A DNA stretch of 64,000 nucleotides from Xanthomonas sp. Leaf148 (GTDB lineage Bacteria; Pseudomonadota; Gammaproteobacteria; Xanthomonadales; Xanthomonadaceae), in the NCBI RefSeq assembly GCF_001423585.1, contig NZ_LMOP01000008.1, positions 110,721 through 174,720 on the forward strand, in the 5' to 3' direction. Shown here in pieces: positions 41,239 to 48,839 of this stretch. The notes beneath the pieces are model-generated. The model saw only the letters and a list, made by a program, of their open reading frames with translations. It made no database searches and was not told where the DNA came from. Within the stretch, counting starts at the first letter, position 1. Every line of letters begins with the position of its first letter. The position numbers were made by a program, and so were the translations under genes.

Positions 41239-42564
41239 GTGTCCAGTTCGCAGTTGATCCTCACCGTGAGCGGCGCGCATGCCGCGCAATTCGGGGCCAG
41301 CGCGCAGAAGCGTTTTGCCGGCAGCGGCGGCAGCATTGGCCGCTCCGATGAAAGCGATTGGGTGCTGGCGGCGCCGGGCATCTCGCGCACGCATGCGGTG
41401 GTGCGTTTTCTCAATGGCATGTATTTCATCGAAGACCGCAGCACCAATGGCATGTCGCTCAATGGCGTGGGGTTGACGCGTGCCGACCCGTGCGCGTTGA
41501 GCGATGGCGACCGCTTGCAACTGGACAGCTTCGAGATCCAGGTACAGGTGCACTCACAGACTGCCGCGCCCGATCTGGCACCTGCGTTCGATCCGTTGCT
41601 GGACGCCATGGACGACCGCACCCAGGTCGCGCCGCCGCCATCGCCGATACGCAACTCCACGCCTGCCAACGCGCACGCGTTCGATCTGCTGGACTTCGGT
41701 GCCCCGCTTGCGGCGCATGCTGTCACCGACGACCCGTTGGACGGCCTGCTGCTCGGCAGCACGCCACGCGAGCTCGATCCATTACGTCTGCTCGACCCAT
41801 TGCCGGCCCCACCACCGAGCGTGGTGCCCAGCGCATGGAATCACAGCAACGCCAGCCACGATCACTTCCGCCCACCGACCAATGGCGACACGCGCGCCAC
41901 GCTGCCGGAAAACTGGGACATGACGATGGGCGACTTTGCACCGCCATCGTCGGCAGTGCCCGCGCCCACGCCTGCGTCACCCATTGCAGCGCTCGCGCCG
42001 CAGGCATCAGCCAGTGCGCCCGTCTCCACGCTGGCAGTGCCACCGGAGCTGGACCGCATCTTCACCATCGTCGTCGATGGCGTCATGGATGTGCTGCGCG
42101 CACGCGCCGAGATCAAGAACACCTTCCGCTTGCCGGTGACGGTGATCCAGCGCTCGGAGAACAACCCGCTCAAGTTCGCCGCCACCGCCGAAGACGCGCT
42201 GCAGAAATTGCTGGCTCCGCCAAGCGCTTCGTTCCTGTCCGGTGTGCCTGCATTCGAGGATGCTTTCGACGACATCCGCTGTCACCAGATGGCGATGCTG
42301 GCCGGCATGCGCGCTGCCTTCGACGCGATGCTGTTCCACTTCAGCCCCGACCGACTGGAACAGGAAGTCGACGCCGGCGGCAAGCGCCTGAGCTTCGGCG
42401 GCAAGGGCCGCTATTGGGAGCGCTATCGCGACAATTTCGAGCAACTGCGCGGCGACCCGGACGACTGCTTCCGCCGTCTGTTCGGCGACGAATTCGCACG
42501 TGCGTACGAAGCGCAGTTGGCGCGGTTGAAATCGGCGCGGCGGCAGCCGGCGCGCGAGCGGTAA
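41239..42564 (+). CDS. tagH: T6SS FHA-domain protein (TagH/ImpI/Fha-type)
   Basis: The 441-residue protein has an N-terminal FHA phosphothreonine-binding domain (about residues 25-95: GGSIGRSDESDWVLAAPGISRTHAVVRF, then EDRSTNGMSLNGVGL). A Pro/Ala-rich disordered linker (about 105-265) follows. The conserved TagH C-terminal domain (about 270-430) has LPVTVIQRSENNPLKFAATAEDALQKLLAP and FSPDRLEQEV. It is the expected substrate of PpkA in the threonine phosphorylation pathway. The start is a GTG with AGGAG 8 nt upstream. A REP hairpin follows the stop by 15 bp. Confidence 0.9.
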   Translation: MSSSQLILTVSGAHAAQFGASAQKRFAGSGGSIGRSDESDWVLAAPGISRTHAVVRFLNGMYFIEDRSTNGMSLNGVGLTRADPCALSDGDRLQLDSFEIQVQVHSQTAAPDLAPAFDPLLDAMDDRTQVAPPPSPIRNSTPANAHAFDLLDFGAPLAAHAVTDDPLDGLLLGSTPRELDPLRLLDPLPAPPPSVVPSAWNHSNASHDHFRPPTNGDTRATLPENWDMTMGDFAPPSSAVPAPTPASPIAALAPQASASAPVSTLAVPPELDRIFTIVVDGVMDVLRARAEIKNTFRLPVTVIQRSENNPLKFAATAEDALQKLLAPPSASFLSGVPAFEDAFDDIRCHQMAMLAGMRAAFDAMLFHFSPDRLEQEVDAGGKRLSFGGKGRYWERYRDNFEQLRGDPDDCFRRLFGDEFARAYEAQLARLKSARRQPARER

Positions 42565-42579
42565 CCCGATCCAGCAGCG

Positions 42580-42647
42580 GTAGGAGCGTGCCTGAGCGCG
42601 ACCGAGCCATCCCGGTAACGCCCCGTCGCGCTCAGGCACGCTCCTAC
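42580..42647. repeat. REP hairpin, GTAG type (copy 4)
   Basis: GTAGGAGCGTGCCTGAGCGC is mirrored by GCGCTCAGGCACGCTCCTAC. It is the same family as the three copies at 9977-10336 but with different stem bases. Confidence 0.85.
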
Positions 42648-42651
42648 GAAA

Positions 42652-42684
42652 CGCCGCCTGTTCGGCGACTAGTTCGCCCGCGCC
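42652..42684 (+). pseudogene. Vestigial second copy of the tagH 3' end
   Basis: This 33-nt stretch matches tagH 42472-42504 at 27 of 33 positions and would encode RRLFGD-stop-FARA, against RRLFGDEFARA in the gene. It lies just beyond the REP hairpin, suggesting duplication or replacement of the gene end around the REP element. Confidence 0.5.
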
Positions 42685-42694
42685 TCGCGCACGC

Positions 42695-43597
42695 TCAGTC
42701 CGGCAGCTGCTTGACGAACTCGATGAACGCCCTGAGCGGCGGCGGGGTGAGAGTGCGATTGGGGTAATACAGGTACGGTCCCGGAAACGGCTGCCACCAC
42801 GGGCGGAGTACCGGTTCGAGCGCGCCGGACTCCAGATGCGGCTGCAGCCATTGCTCGAACAGATAGATGATCCCGCTGCCTGCGATCGCCGATTGAATGG
42901 CAAGCTCGATCCCTCCGCCGATTTCCACCAGCAATTGCCCTCGCGGAACAATGGTGATCACTTCACCGTTGCGCTCGAATTCCCAATCGGCGATCGCACC
43001 GCTTGGAAAGCGGGCACGGATGCAGTCGTGGTCGACCAGCGCGCGGGGATGCGTCGGCCGGCCGCGTTGCGTCAGATAGCCCGGCGCTGCGGCCGTGGCG
43101 CTGCGCTGCACACGTGGGCCGATCGGGATGGCAACCATGTCCTGCTGCAGCCGCTCGCCGTAGCGAATGCCCGCATCGCACCCGGCAGCAACGACGTCGA
43201 CAAAACTTTCTTCGGTCAGGATCTCCACGCTGATATCCGGATGCGCCGCCATGAACGGTGGAATGATCCGCGGCATCACCAGGTTGGCGGCACTGATCGG
43301 CACGTTGAGCCGAAGCGTGCCCGTGGGCGTGTTGCGGAACGCGCTCATCACGTCCTTGGCGCCATCGAGTTCGATCAAGGCAGGCTCGACGCGGGCCAGC
43401 AATGCCTTGCCCGCGTCGGTCAGCACCACACTGCGCGTGGTGCGGTTGAACAGCCGCACGCCGAGCCAGGATTCCAGGCGCTTGATCGCATCGCTGAGGT
43501 TGGAGGCGCTGCCGCCCGCGCTTTTGGCGGCCTGGCGAAAACCGCCCGCCCGCGCAACGCGCACAAAGGCTTCCATCTCTGCCAGGCGGCTACTCAT
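42695..43597 (-). CDS. LysR-family transcriptional regulator
   Basis: The 300-residue protein is a standard LysR regulator. The N-terminal HTH is MEAFVRVARAGGFRQAAKSAGGSASNLSDAIKRLESWLGVRLFNRTTRSVVLT. The effector domain starts at about residue 90 (GTLRLNVPISAANLVMPRIIPPF). The ATG at 43597 opens MSSRLAEMEAF; an open extension of 33 codons upstream is not family-like. It is divergent from the aldo/keto reductase and most likely controls it; the 205-bp spacer was not resolved into a clear box. It belongs to an insertion unrelated to secretion. Confidence 0.9.
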   Translation of the reverse strand: MSSRLAEMEAFVRVARAGGFRQAAKSAGGSASNLSDAIKRLESWLGVRLFNRTTRSVVLTDAGKALLARVEPALIELDGAKDVMSAFRNTPTGTLRLNVPISAANLVMPRIIPPFMAAHPDISVEILTEESFVDVVAAGCDAGIRYGERLQQDMVAIPIGPRVQRSATAAAPGYLTQRGRPTHPRALVDHDCIRARFPSGAIADWEFERNGEVITIVPRGQLLVEIGGGIELAIQSAIAGSGIIYLFEQWLQPHLESGALEPVLRPWWQPFPGPYLYYPNRTLTPPPLRAFIEFVKQLPD

Positions 43598-43802
43598 TGT
43601 TCGAATTTCCGTACAGGCTGTCCAGTTTGTACCCGATTGTCGCACAGGCGCGGCGCCCGTAGATTGGCCATGCACCTCGCAGCCGGCGTCTTTCATCGCC
43701 GCAGTCAGCGCGCCGCAGTGGCTCGGTTTCGCAGCGCGTTGCAGACCCGTTCCCGGGGAGATCCGGCATAGCCATTCCGCTCACGCAATCCAAGGACATC
43801 CC

Positions 43803-44699
43803 ATGCACAGCACAACGCGTCTTGGTGGCAGCTTCACCCTGCCCGGCACACCCCTCAGCCTGAAGCGGGTGGGGTACGGAACCATGCAACTGCCTGGCCC
43901 GCACGTCTGGGGGCCGCCGCGCGACAAGGCTGCAGCCCTGTCGGTCTTACGCCAGGCCATTGCGTCAGGTGCCAATCACATCGATACGGCCGCGTTCTAC
44001 GGGCCGCATATCGCCAACGCACTGATCCGCGAGGCGCTGCATCCTTACAGCGACGAATTGGTGATCGTCACCAAAATCGGCATCAGCCGGGGAAGCGATG
44101 CCTCCTGGAACATCGATCTCTCGCCCGAAAGCCTGAAGCGGCAGGTGCACGACAACCTCGCCAGTCTCGGTCTGGAGGCACTGGATGTCGTCAACCTGCG
44201 GCTGGGCGCACCGACGCAGACCGACGAGGGCTCCATCGCCGAGCCCGTTGCATGCCTGGCCGAGCTTCAGCGCGAGGGCCTGGTGCGGCATATCGGTCTG
44301 AGCAACGTCACTGCGCGGCAAATCGCACAGGCGCAGTCGCTGGCCAAGATCGTGTGTGTGCAGAACCACTACAACCTGGTCAAGCGTGACGATGACGCCT
44401 TGATCGATTCGCTTGCGCAACAAGGCATCGCCTACGTTCCATTTTTTCCGCTGGGCGGCTTTTCACCGCTGCAGTCCGACCGACTGTCGGCCGTGGCCAA
44501 GCAGGTCGGCGCAAGCCCCAAGCAGGTGGCGCTTGCCTGGCTGCTGCAACGCTCGCCGAACATCCTGGTGATCGCCGGCACCTCCTCCGTGCCTCATCTG
44601 TGGGAGAACTTCGCGGCTTCCGAGCTGAGCCTGTCCGCAGAGCAGGTGGCAATGCTCGACGGTATTGCGAACGAGGCCGAGGCCAGCAGCTCCCCTTGA
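43803..44699 (+). CDS. Aldo/keto reductase family oxidoreductase
   Basis: The 298-residue TIM-barrel NADPH reductase has VGYGTMQLPGPHVWG, the catalytic Asp/Tyr in HIDTAAFYGPH, and Lys in IVTKIGISRG. The NADP-binding C-terminal part has SPKQVALAWLLQRSPNILVIAGTSSVPHL. The usual catalytic histidine block (xxLxH) reads VVNLRLGAP, so the His is replaced, as in the YdbC-like subgroup. AAGGA lies 7 nt before the ATG at 43803; the long upstream extension of the frame is a shadow of the LysR gene. Substrate is unknown. Confidence 0.88.
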   Translation: MHSTTRLGGSFTLPGTPLSLKRVGYGTMQLPGPHVWGPPRDKAAALSVLRQAIASGANHIDTAAFYGPHIANALIREALHPYSDELVIVTKIGISRGSDASWNIDLSPESLKRQVHDNLASLGLEALDVVNLRLGAPTQTDEGSIAEPVACLAELQREGLVRHIGLSNVTARQIAQAQSLAKIVCVQNHYNLVKRDDDALIDSLAQQGIAYVPFFPLGGFSPLQSDRLSAVAKQVGASPKQVALAWLLQRSPNILVIAGTSSVPHLWENFAASELSLSAEQVAMLDGIANEAEASSSP

Positions 44700-44847
44700 G
44701 AAAAACCGGATGCGTCGTCTCCAGTAGCGGTTTCAGAGACTGCAAGATGAGGCGCCAGGCGCGTCTTGGTGACGCGCTTAGCAGATGCCTGCAGCGCTGA
44801 CGATCATGACGGTGTCAGTGCGTTGCAGGCCAACGGTGGTCTTGCTA

Positions 44848-44990
44848 AGAGCGGCTAGCAAAAGGACTGTGCTCACCGCCAGGCGGGCGCGGCCGGTGCT
44901 CGGTGCGGCATGGTCCACGCGTACGCGCCGGTTCCTCCGCGCCGCCCACACCCACCTGCCGACTGTTCGCGACGTAGTGTTAGCCGCTCT
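44848..44990. repeat. MITE-like repeat, copy C (best terminal repeats)
   Basis: This 143-bp unit begins AGAGCGGCTAGC and ends GTTAGCCGCTCT, an 11-of-12 terminal inverted repeat. The interior shares GCGCGGCCGGTGCTCGG and CCACGCGTAC with copy A. No coding capacity. The remaining spacer (44700-45106) shows nothing else. Confidence 0.7.
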
Positions 44991-45106
44991 CAGTCGCAGC
45001 GCCATTCAAACGCAGGGGGCAAGCTCACCGCGACACGCATCGAATCGCCAGCCGCGCTGTTGCGCCACCCGCAGCTGTCGCAATCAGGTCGGGCAACAGC
45101 GCGCCA

Positions 45107-45997
45107 TCACGCCGGCCGCCGCCAGCGCGCATCCTCGTCGGCCGACGACGCCTGAAGTTGCGCAGGCCACCTGGCGGGTGCAGGCAGCCGGGCAATCGTA
45201 TCCAGCCAGGCAGGCGTGAGGCGACGCCAATGACGCAGCGGGCCGCTGCGATGGTGTACCAGCGCCAGCGTCAGTTCTTCGCGGCTTGGGGAAAGCCCGG
45301 CAACGGCAAGTGCGAACGCCGGAAGAATCTCGCGTTCAAAAAACTGTCTGCGTGCCCGTCGAAATACCCACAGCACCAGCCCCACATAGGCAGTGAACGC
45401 GGCTAGTGCGATCCACGGGCCAGTCTGTGCAATGGGGACGCCGACGCGTTCGAGCAGGAACTCGATGGGCAGCAGGAGCAGGATCGCGCACGGCAGGCCA
45501 AACACCAGTGCCGCCAGTTGCCGCCAATCGAGTTGGGTGGTCGCAAAGCGCTGATCAAGCTGCGCGGACAGCAGTACGAAAGGGGCGTGCAACAGGTCGG
45601 CGCGTATCGCCGGATCCAGCGATGCGGCAGAGTCGCGCATCTGCTCTTCGATCTTCAGCCGGCGCGCATGGCGAGCGGCGAACGCCGGCTGCGTAATGTG
45701 GATCAATCTGTCGACGGTCTCTGGCGCTGACGCGCGTTGGGTGAACCACGCTGGATCGTGCGGGAGCGCTTGCCGGCAGTGTCGGCACACCTGATGTTCA
45801 TGCGTGTAGGTCGCCGCGCCAAGACGCAGACCAAACATCGACCATGCCAGGCCGACGCGCTGGACCTCGAATACCCGGGCGGTACGGCAGATCAAGCAGA
45901 AGTCCGCAATAAAGCCGCTGCCTTGCGCGACTGGACGCTTTTCGACAACAAACACCACGATCAAGGCGCTCTCCCCAGCGACGAATCCGCAGCGCAT
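45107..45997 (-). CDS. Membrane protein with two CxxC motifs, divergent from tssK
   Basis: The 296-residue protein is of unknown family. Near the N terminus are CLIC (about residue 33) and CRHC (about residue 70), a zinc-ribbon-like or redox pair. Two hydrophobic helices follow at about 180-230 (ALVFGLPCAILLLLPIEFLL, then WIALAAFTAYVGLVLWVF). A charged C-terminal tail completes it. The ATG at 45997 is chosen since the longer frame (to 46303) covers the tssK promoter region and is Arg/Cys-rich nonsense. It lies inside the T6SS locus but no T6SS role is evident. Confidence 0.6.
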   Translation of the reverse strand: MRCGFVAGESALIVVFVVEKRPVAQGSGFIADFCLICRTARVFEVQRVGLAWSMFGLRLGAATYTHEHQVCRHCRQALPHDPAWFTQRASAPETVDRLIHITQPAFAARHARRLKIEEQMRDSAASLDPAIRADLLHAPFVLLSAQLDQRFATTQLDWRQLAALVFGLPCAILLLLPIEFLLERVGVPIAQTGPWIALAAFTAYVGLVLWVFRRARRQFFEREILPAFALAVAGLSPSREELTLALVHHRSGPLRHWRRLTPAWLDTIARLPAPARWPAQLQASSADEDARWRRPA

Positions 45998-46069
45998 GGC
46001 ACCTTTAGTGATGTCTGCTGTGCGGGTGCGCCAGAGCGTACCGATGTCTCCGATGGCAGTCGATTGCCT

Positions 46070-46109
46070 GAGACATTTTGACGGGTGCGCCTGGCAGGTG
46101 CGCCGCAGA
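46070..46109 (+). promoter_or_regulatory. Candidate EcfK-type promoter upstream of tssK (site 5)
   Basis: GAGACA at 46070, TTTT, GACGG at 46080, then after 19 nt CGCAGA at 46104. There are two mismatches to the conserved -35-like bases, but spacing is identical. It directs toward tssK with a leader of about 135 nt. Confidence 0.5.
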
Positions 46110-46249
46110 ATCGCTCCATCGACGCGATCCATCGGGGCCTGGCGACTGCAGCCATCGCGATCGCCAGCGGCATGCAACCGACCAACAACATGACGATCGC
46201 GCATGGCACGCCGTGCGGTGGCGCGCGGCGTTTCCCTAGCGAGTGGATC

Positions 46250-47584
46250 ATGCAGAACAACAAGGTCGTGTGGAGCGAGGGGCTGTTTCTGCGCCCTCAG
46301 CATCTGCAGCAGCAGGAGCGGTACCTGGAGCGCTACGTCGATCTGCGTGCGGCACGCTTGCGGCCGTATGCCTGGGGATTGAGTGAGCTGGAATGGGAAA
46401 CCGATCTATTGGCGGTGGGCAAGCTGGGCTTGCGGCGTGCGCGCGGGGTGTTTGCCGACGGCACGCCGTTTGCGATGCCCGGCGACGACCCGCTGCCGAT
46501 GGCGCTGGAGGTAGACCCCAACTGCCGCGATCAGATCGTGTATCTCACGCTGCCGTTGCGGGTGCCTGCGCAGCCGGAACTGGGGCGCCCGGAATCGCCG
46601 GCCGATCAGCTGTTCCGCTACCGCGTACGTGAAACCGAAAGCGGTGACGCGTCGGGCAGCACCAGCGAGGCGGTGCTGATGGAAGTCGGCGGGCTGAGTA
46701 CGCGCCTGCTGCCGCAATCGCAGCCACTGGACGGGTTGGACCGCATCGCAGTGGCACGCATCATCGAATCGCGCTCGGACCGTCAGGTGATCCTCGACCC
46801 GCACTTCATTCCCAGCGCGATGGTGTGCCAGGCCGCATCGCGGCTGACCACGTTTCTGACCGAACTGCTTGGCTTGTTGCATCAGCGCGGCGAGGCGTTG
46901 GCGGCGCGGGTCACGCTCACCGATCGCGGTGGCGCTGCCGACATCGCCGATTTCCTGCTGCTGCAAGTGGTCAACCGCTGGCAGCCGCAGATTGCGCATT
47001 GGGCTGCTGCACCACTGGCGCACCCGGAAGAACTGTTCCGTGCGCTGGTGGCGCTGGCCGGCGAACTCAGCACGTTTACCGCACCGGGCAAGCGCCCGCC
47101 GGCATGGCCGGCCTATCGGCACGAGGCGCAGCAGGACAGCTTCGAGCCGGTGATCGGCGCACTGCGCTCCAGCCTGAGCGCAGTGCTCGAACAGACCGCC
47201 ACCCCGTTGCCGATGCAGGCACGCAAATTCGGGGTGTGGGTGGCGATGGTGCCCGATCCGACCTTGCTGGACAGCGCCGCGTTCGTGCTTGCCGCAAAAG
47301 CCGACATGCCCAGCGAAGAGTTGCGCCGGCAGTTGCCTGCGCACGCCAAGATCGGGCCGGTGGAGCAGATCCGCGATCTGGTCAATCTGCAGTTGCCCGG
47401 CATCGTCGCAACGCCGATGGCGGTGGCGCCGCGGCAAATTCCGTACCACGCCGGCTATCTGTATTTCGAGTTCGACAAGAGCGCTGCGTTGTGGCGAACG
47501 CTGAAGACCTCTGGCGGTATCGCATTCCACTTCGGCAGCGAGTTTGCCGGGCTGGACCTGCAACTGTGGGCGATCCGGAGTTGA
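46250..47584 (+). CDS. tssK: T6SS baseplate protein TssK (ImpJ/VasE)
   Basis: The 444-residue trimeric protein links the baseplate to the TssL/M membrane complex. It begins with the near-invariant VVWSEGLFLRPQHLQQQERYLE and contains IARIIESRSDRQVILDPHFIP. It also has the C-terminal receptor-binding-like region (QARKFGVWVAMVPDPTLL, then QIPYHAGYLYFEFDKSAALW). The ATG at 46250 is the family start; an open extension upstream contains the promoter. First gene of the second T6SS operon (tssK to the small membrane gene), with 4 bp to tssL. Confidence 0.96.
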   Translation: MQNNKVVWSEGLFLRPQHLQQQERYLERYVDLRAARLRPYAWGLSELEWETDLLAVGKLGLRRARGVFADGTPFAMPGDDPLPMALEVDPNCRDQIVYLTLPLRVPAQPELGRPESPADQLFRYRVRETESGDASGSTSEAVLMEVGGLSTRLLPQSQPLDGLDRIAVARIIESRSDRQVILDPHFIPSAMVCQAASRLTTFLTELLGLLHQRGEALAARVTLTDRGGAADIADFLLLQVVNRWQPQIAHWAAAPLAHPEELFRALVALAGELSTFTAPGKRPPAWPAYRHEAQQDSFEPVIGALRSSLSAVLEQTATPLPMQARKFGVWVAMVPDPTLLDSAAFVLAAKADMPSEELRRQLPAHAKIGPVEQIRDLVNLQLPGIVATPMAVAPRQIPYHAGYLYFEFDKSAALWRTLKTSGGIAFHFGSEFAGLDLQLWAIRS

Positions 47585-47588
47585 ACGC

Positions 47589-48839
47589 ATGAGCCGTCCC
47601 GTTACCGACTTCGATGCTGCGTTGGTCGCGCCGCCACCGGCCAACCCGGTCGCTGCCGAAGACACCGACATCAGCGAGCTGCTGGGCCGCAGCGTCAACC
47701 CGTTGGTGCAGGCGGCCACGCCGCTGTTGCTGCTGGCCGTGCAATTGCGCCACAGCGCGCAACTGCCCGATGTGGCCCGCCTGCGCGAGCAGGTGATGGC
47801 GCAGATCCGCCGCTTCGAGCAACGTGCCCGCGATGGTGGCGCGCCGGTGGAAGCGGTCACCGCCGCGCGTTATGTGTTGTGCGCCTTGCTCGACGAGGCG
47901 GTGCTCAATGCACCGTGGGGCGAGCGCAGCGGATGGTCGCAGAAGACCTTGCTGGTGGTCTTTCATAGCGAATCGTACGGCGGCGCCAAGTTCTTCCAGA
48001 TCCTGGAGCGGCTCTGCGCCGATGTGCCGCGGCATCTGGACCTGATCGAGCTGATGTATCTGTGCCTGGCGCTGGGGTTCGTTGGCCGCTATCAGATCGA
48101 AGCCGGCGGGCTGGCCAAGCTCGGCGAGATTCAGGACGACCTGTTCCGCCGTATCCGCGCCGCGCGCGGTGCGGCGCCGGACAGTCTGGCGCCGCATTGG
48201 CGCGGGGTGGAAGACCGTCGCCGGCTGGGTCGCTTCTTGCCGCTGTGGGCCGCTGCGCTGTTGGGGCTGAGCGTGCTGGTGGTGGCCTTTGTATGGATGC
48301 AGACGCGCTTGAACGCCTTGTCGGCGCCGATCAGTGCGCAGGTCGCGCAATGGGGGCTGGCGCCGGCCACGCCACCGGATGCAACCCCGTTGCCGCCGCC
48401 GCAGGTGCGCCTCAAACAATTGCTGTCGACCCAGGAGCGCGCCGGTCTGCTGAGCGTGGATGAGCAGGCCGATGCGCAGACGCGCGTGCGCTTGAGCAGC
48501 GCGGCGATGTTCGCCTCCGGCGGCGTCGAGGTGGAGCCGGATCAACGTGGCCTGATCGCACAGATCGCTGCGGCAATCGATCAATTGCCGGGCCGGGTGA
48601 TCGTGGTCGGGCATACCGACGACGTGCCGGTGCGCTCGCTGCGCTTTGCCGACAACTACGCCTTGTCGGGCGCGCGTGCCGATGCGGTGGCGCAGCTGTT
48701 GCGCACGCATCTGCGCACACCGGGGCGGGTAGAAGCGCTGGGCGCCGGCGACTCGCAACCGGTGGCGCAGCCAATGCAATTGCCTGCCAATCGCGCGCGT
48801 AATCGCCGCGTCGAGATTCTGTTTCAGCCTGGGGAATGA
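47589..48839 (+). CDS. tssL: T6SS membrane protein TssL with C-terminal OmpA domain
   Basis: The 416-residue protein has a cytoplasmic helical hook domain (about 40-205: NPLVQAATPLLLLAVQLRHS, then AARYVLCALLDEAVLNAPWG). A single membrane helix follows at about 217-237. The periplasmic OmpA/MotB peptidoglycan-binding domain spans about 300-416 (VIVVGHTDDVPVRSLRFADNYALSGARA, then ANRARNRRVEILF). The extended TssL can anchor the complex to the cell wall without a TagL protein. The ATG follows tssK by 4 bp, and the stop overlaps tssM (ATGA). Confidence 0.95.
   Translation: MSRPVTDFDAALVAPPPANPVAAEDTDISELLGRSVNPLVQAATPLLLLAVQLRHSAQLPDVARLREQVMAQIRRFEQRARDGGAPVEAVTAARYVLCALLDEAVLNAPWGERSGWSQKTLLVVFHSESYGGAKFFQILERLCADVPRHLDLIELMYLCLALGFVGRYQIEAGGLAKLGEIQDDLFRRIRAARGAAPDSLAPHWRGVEDRRRLGRFLPLWAAALLGLSVLVVAFVWMQTRLNALSAPISAQVAQWGLAPATPPDATPLPPPQVRLKQLLSTQERAGLLSVDEQADAQTRVRLSSAAMFASGGVEVEPDQRGLIAQIAAAIDQLPGRVIVVGHTDDVPVRSLRFADNYALSGARADAVAQLLRTHLRTPGRVEALGAGDSQPVAQPMQLPANRARNRRVEILFQPGE

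Noticed and set aside
45998..46303. N-terminal extension of the CxxC membrane protein
   Set aside because: The extra 102 residues run through the divergent tssK promoter region and have nonsense-like Arg/His composition.
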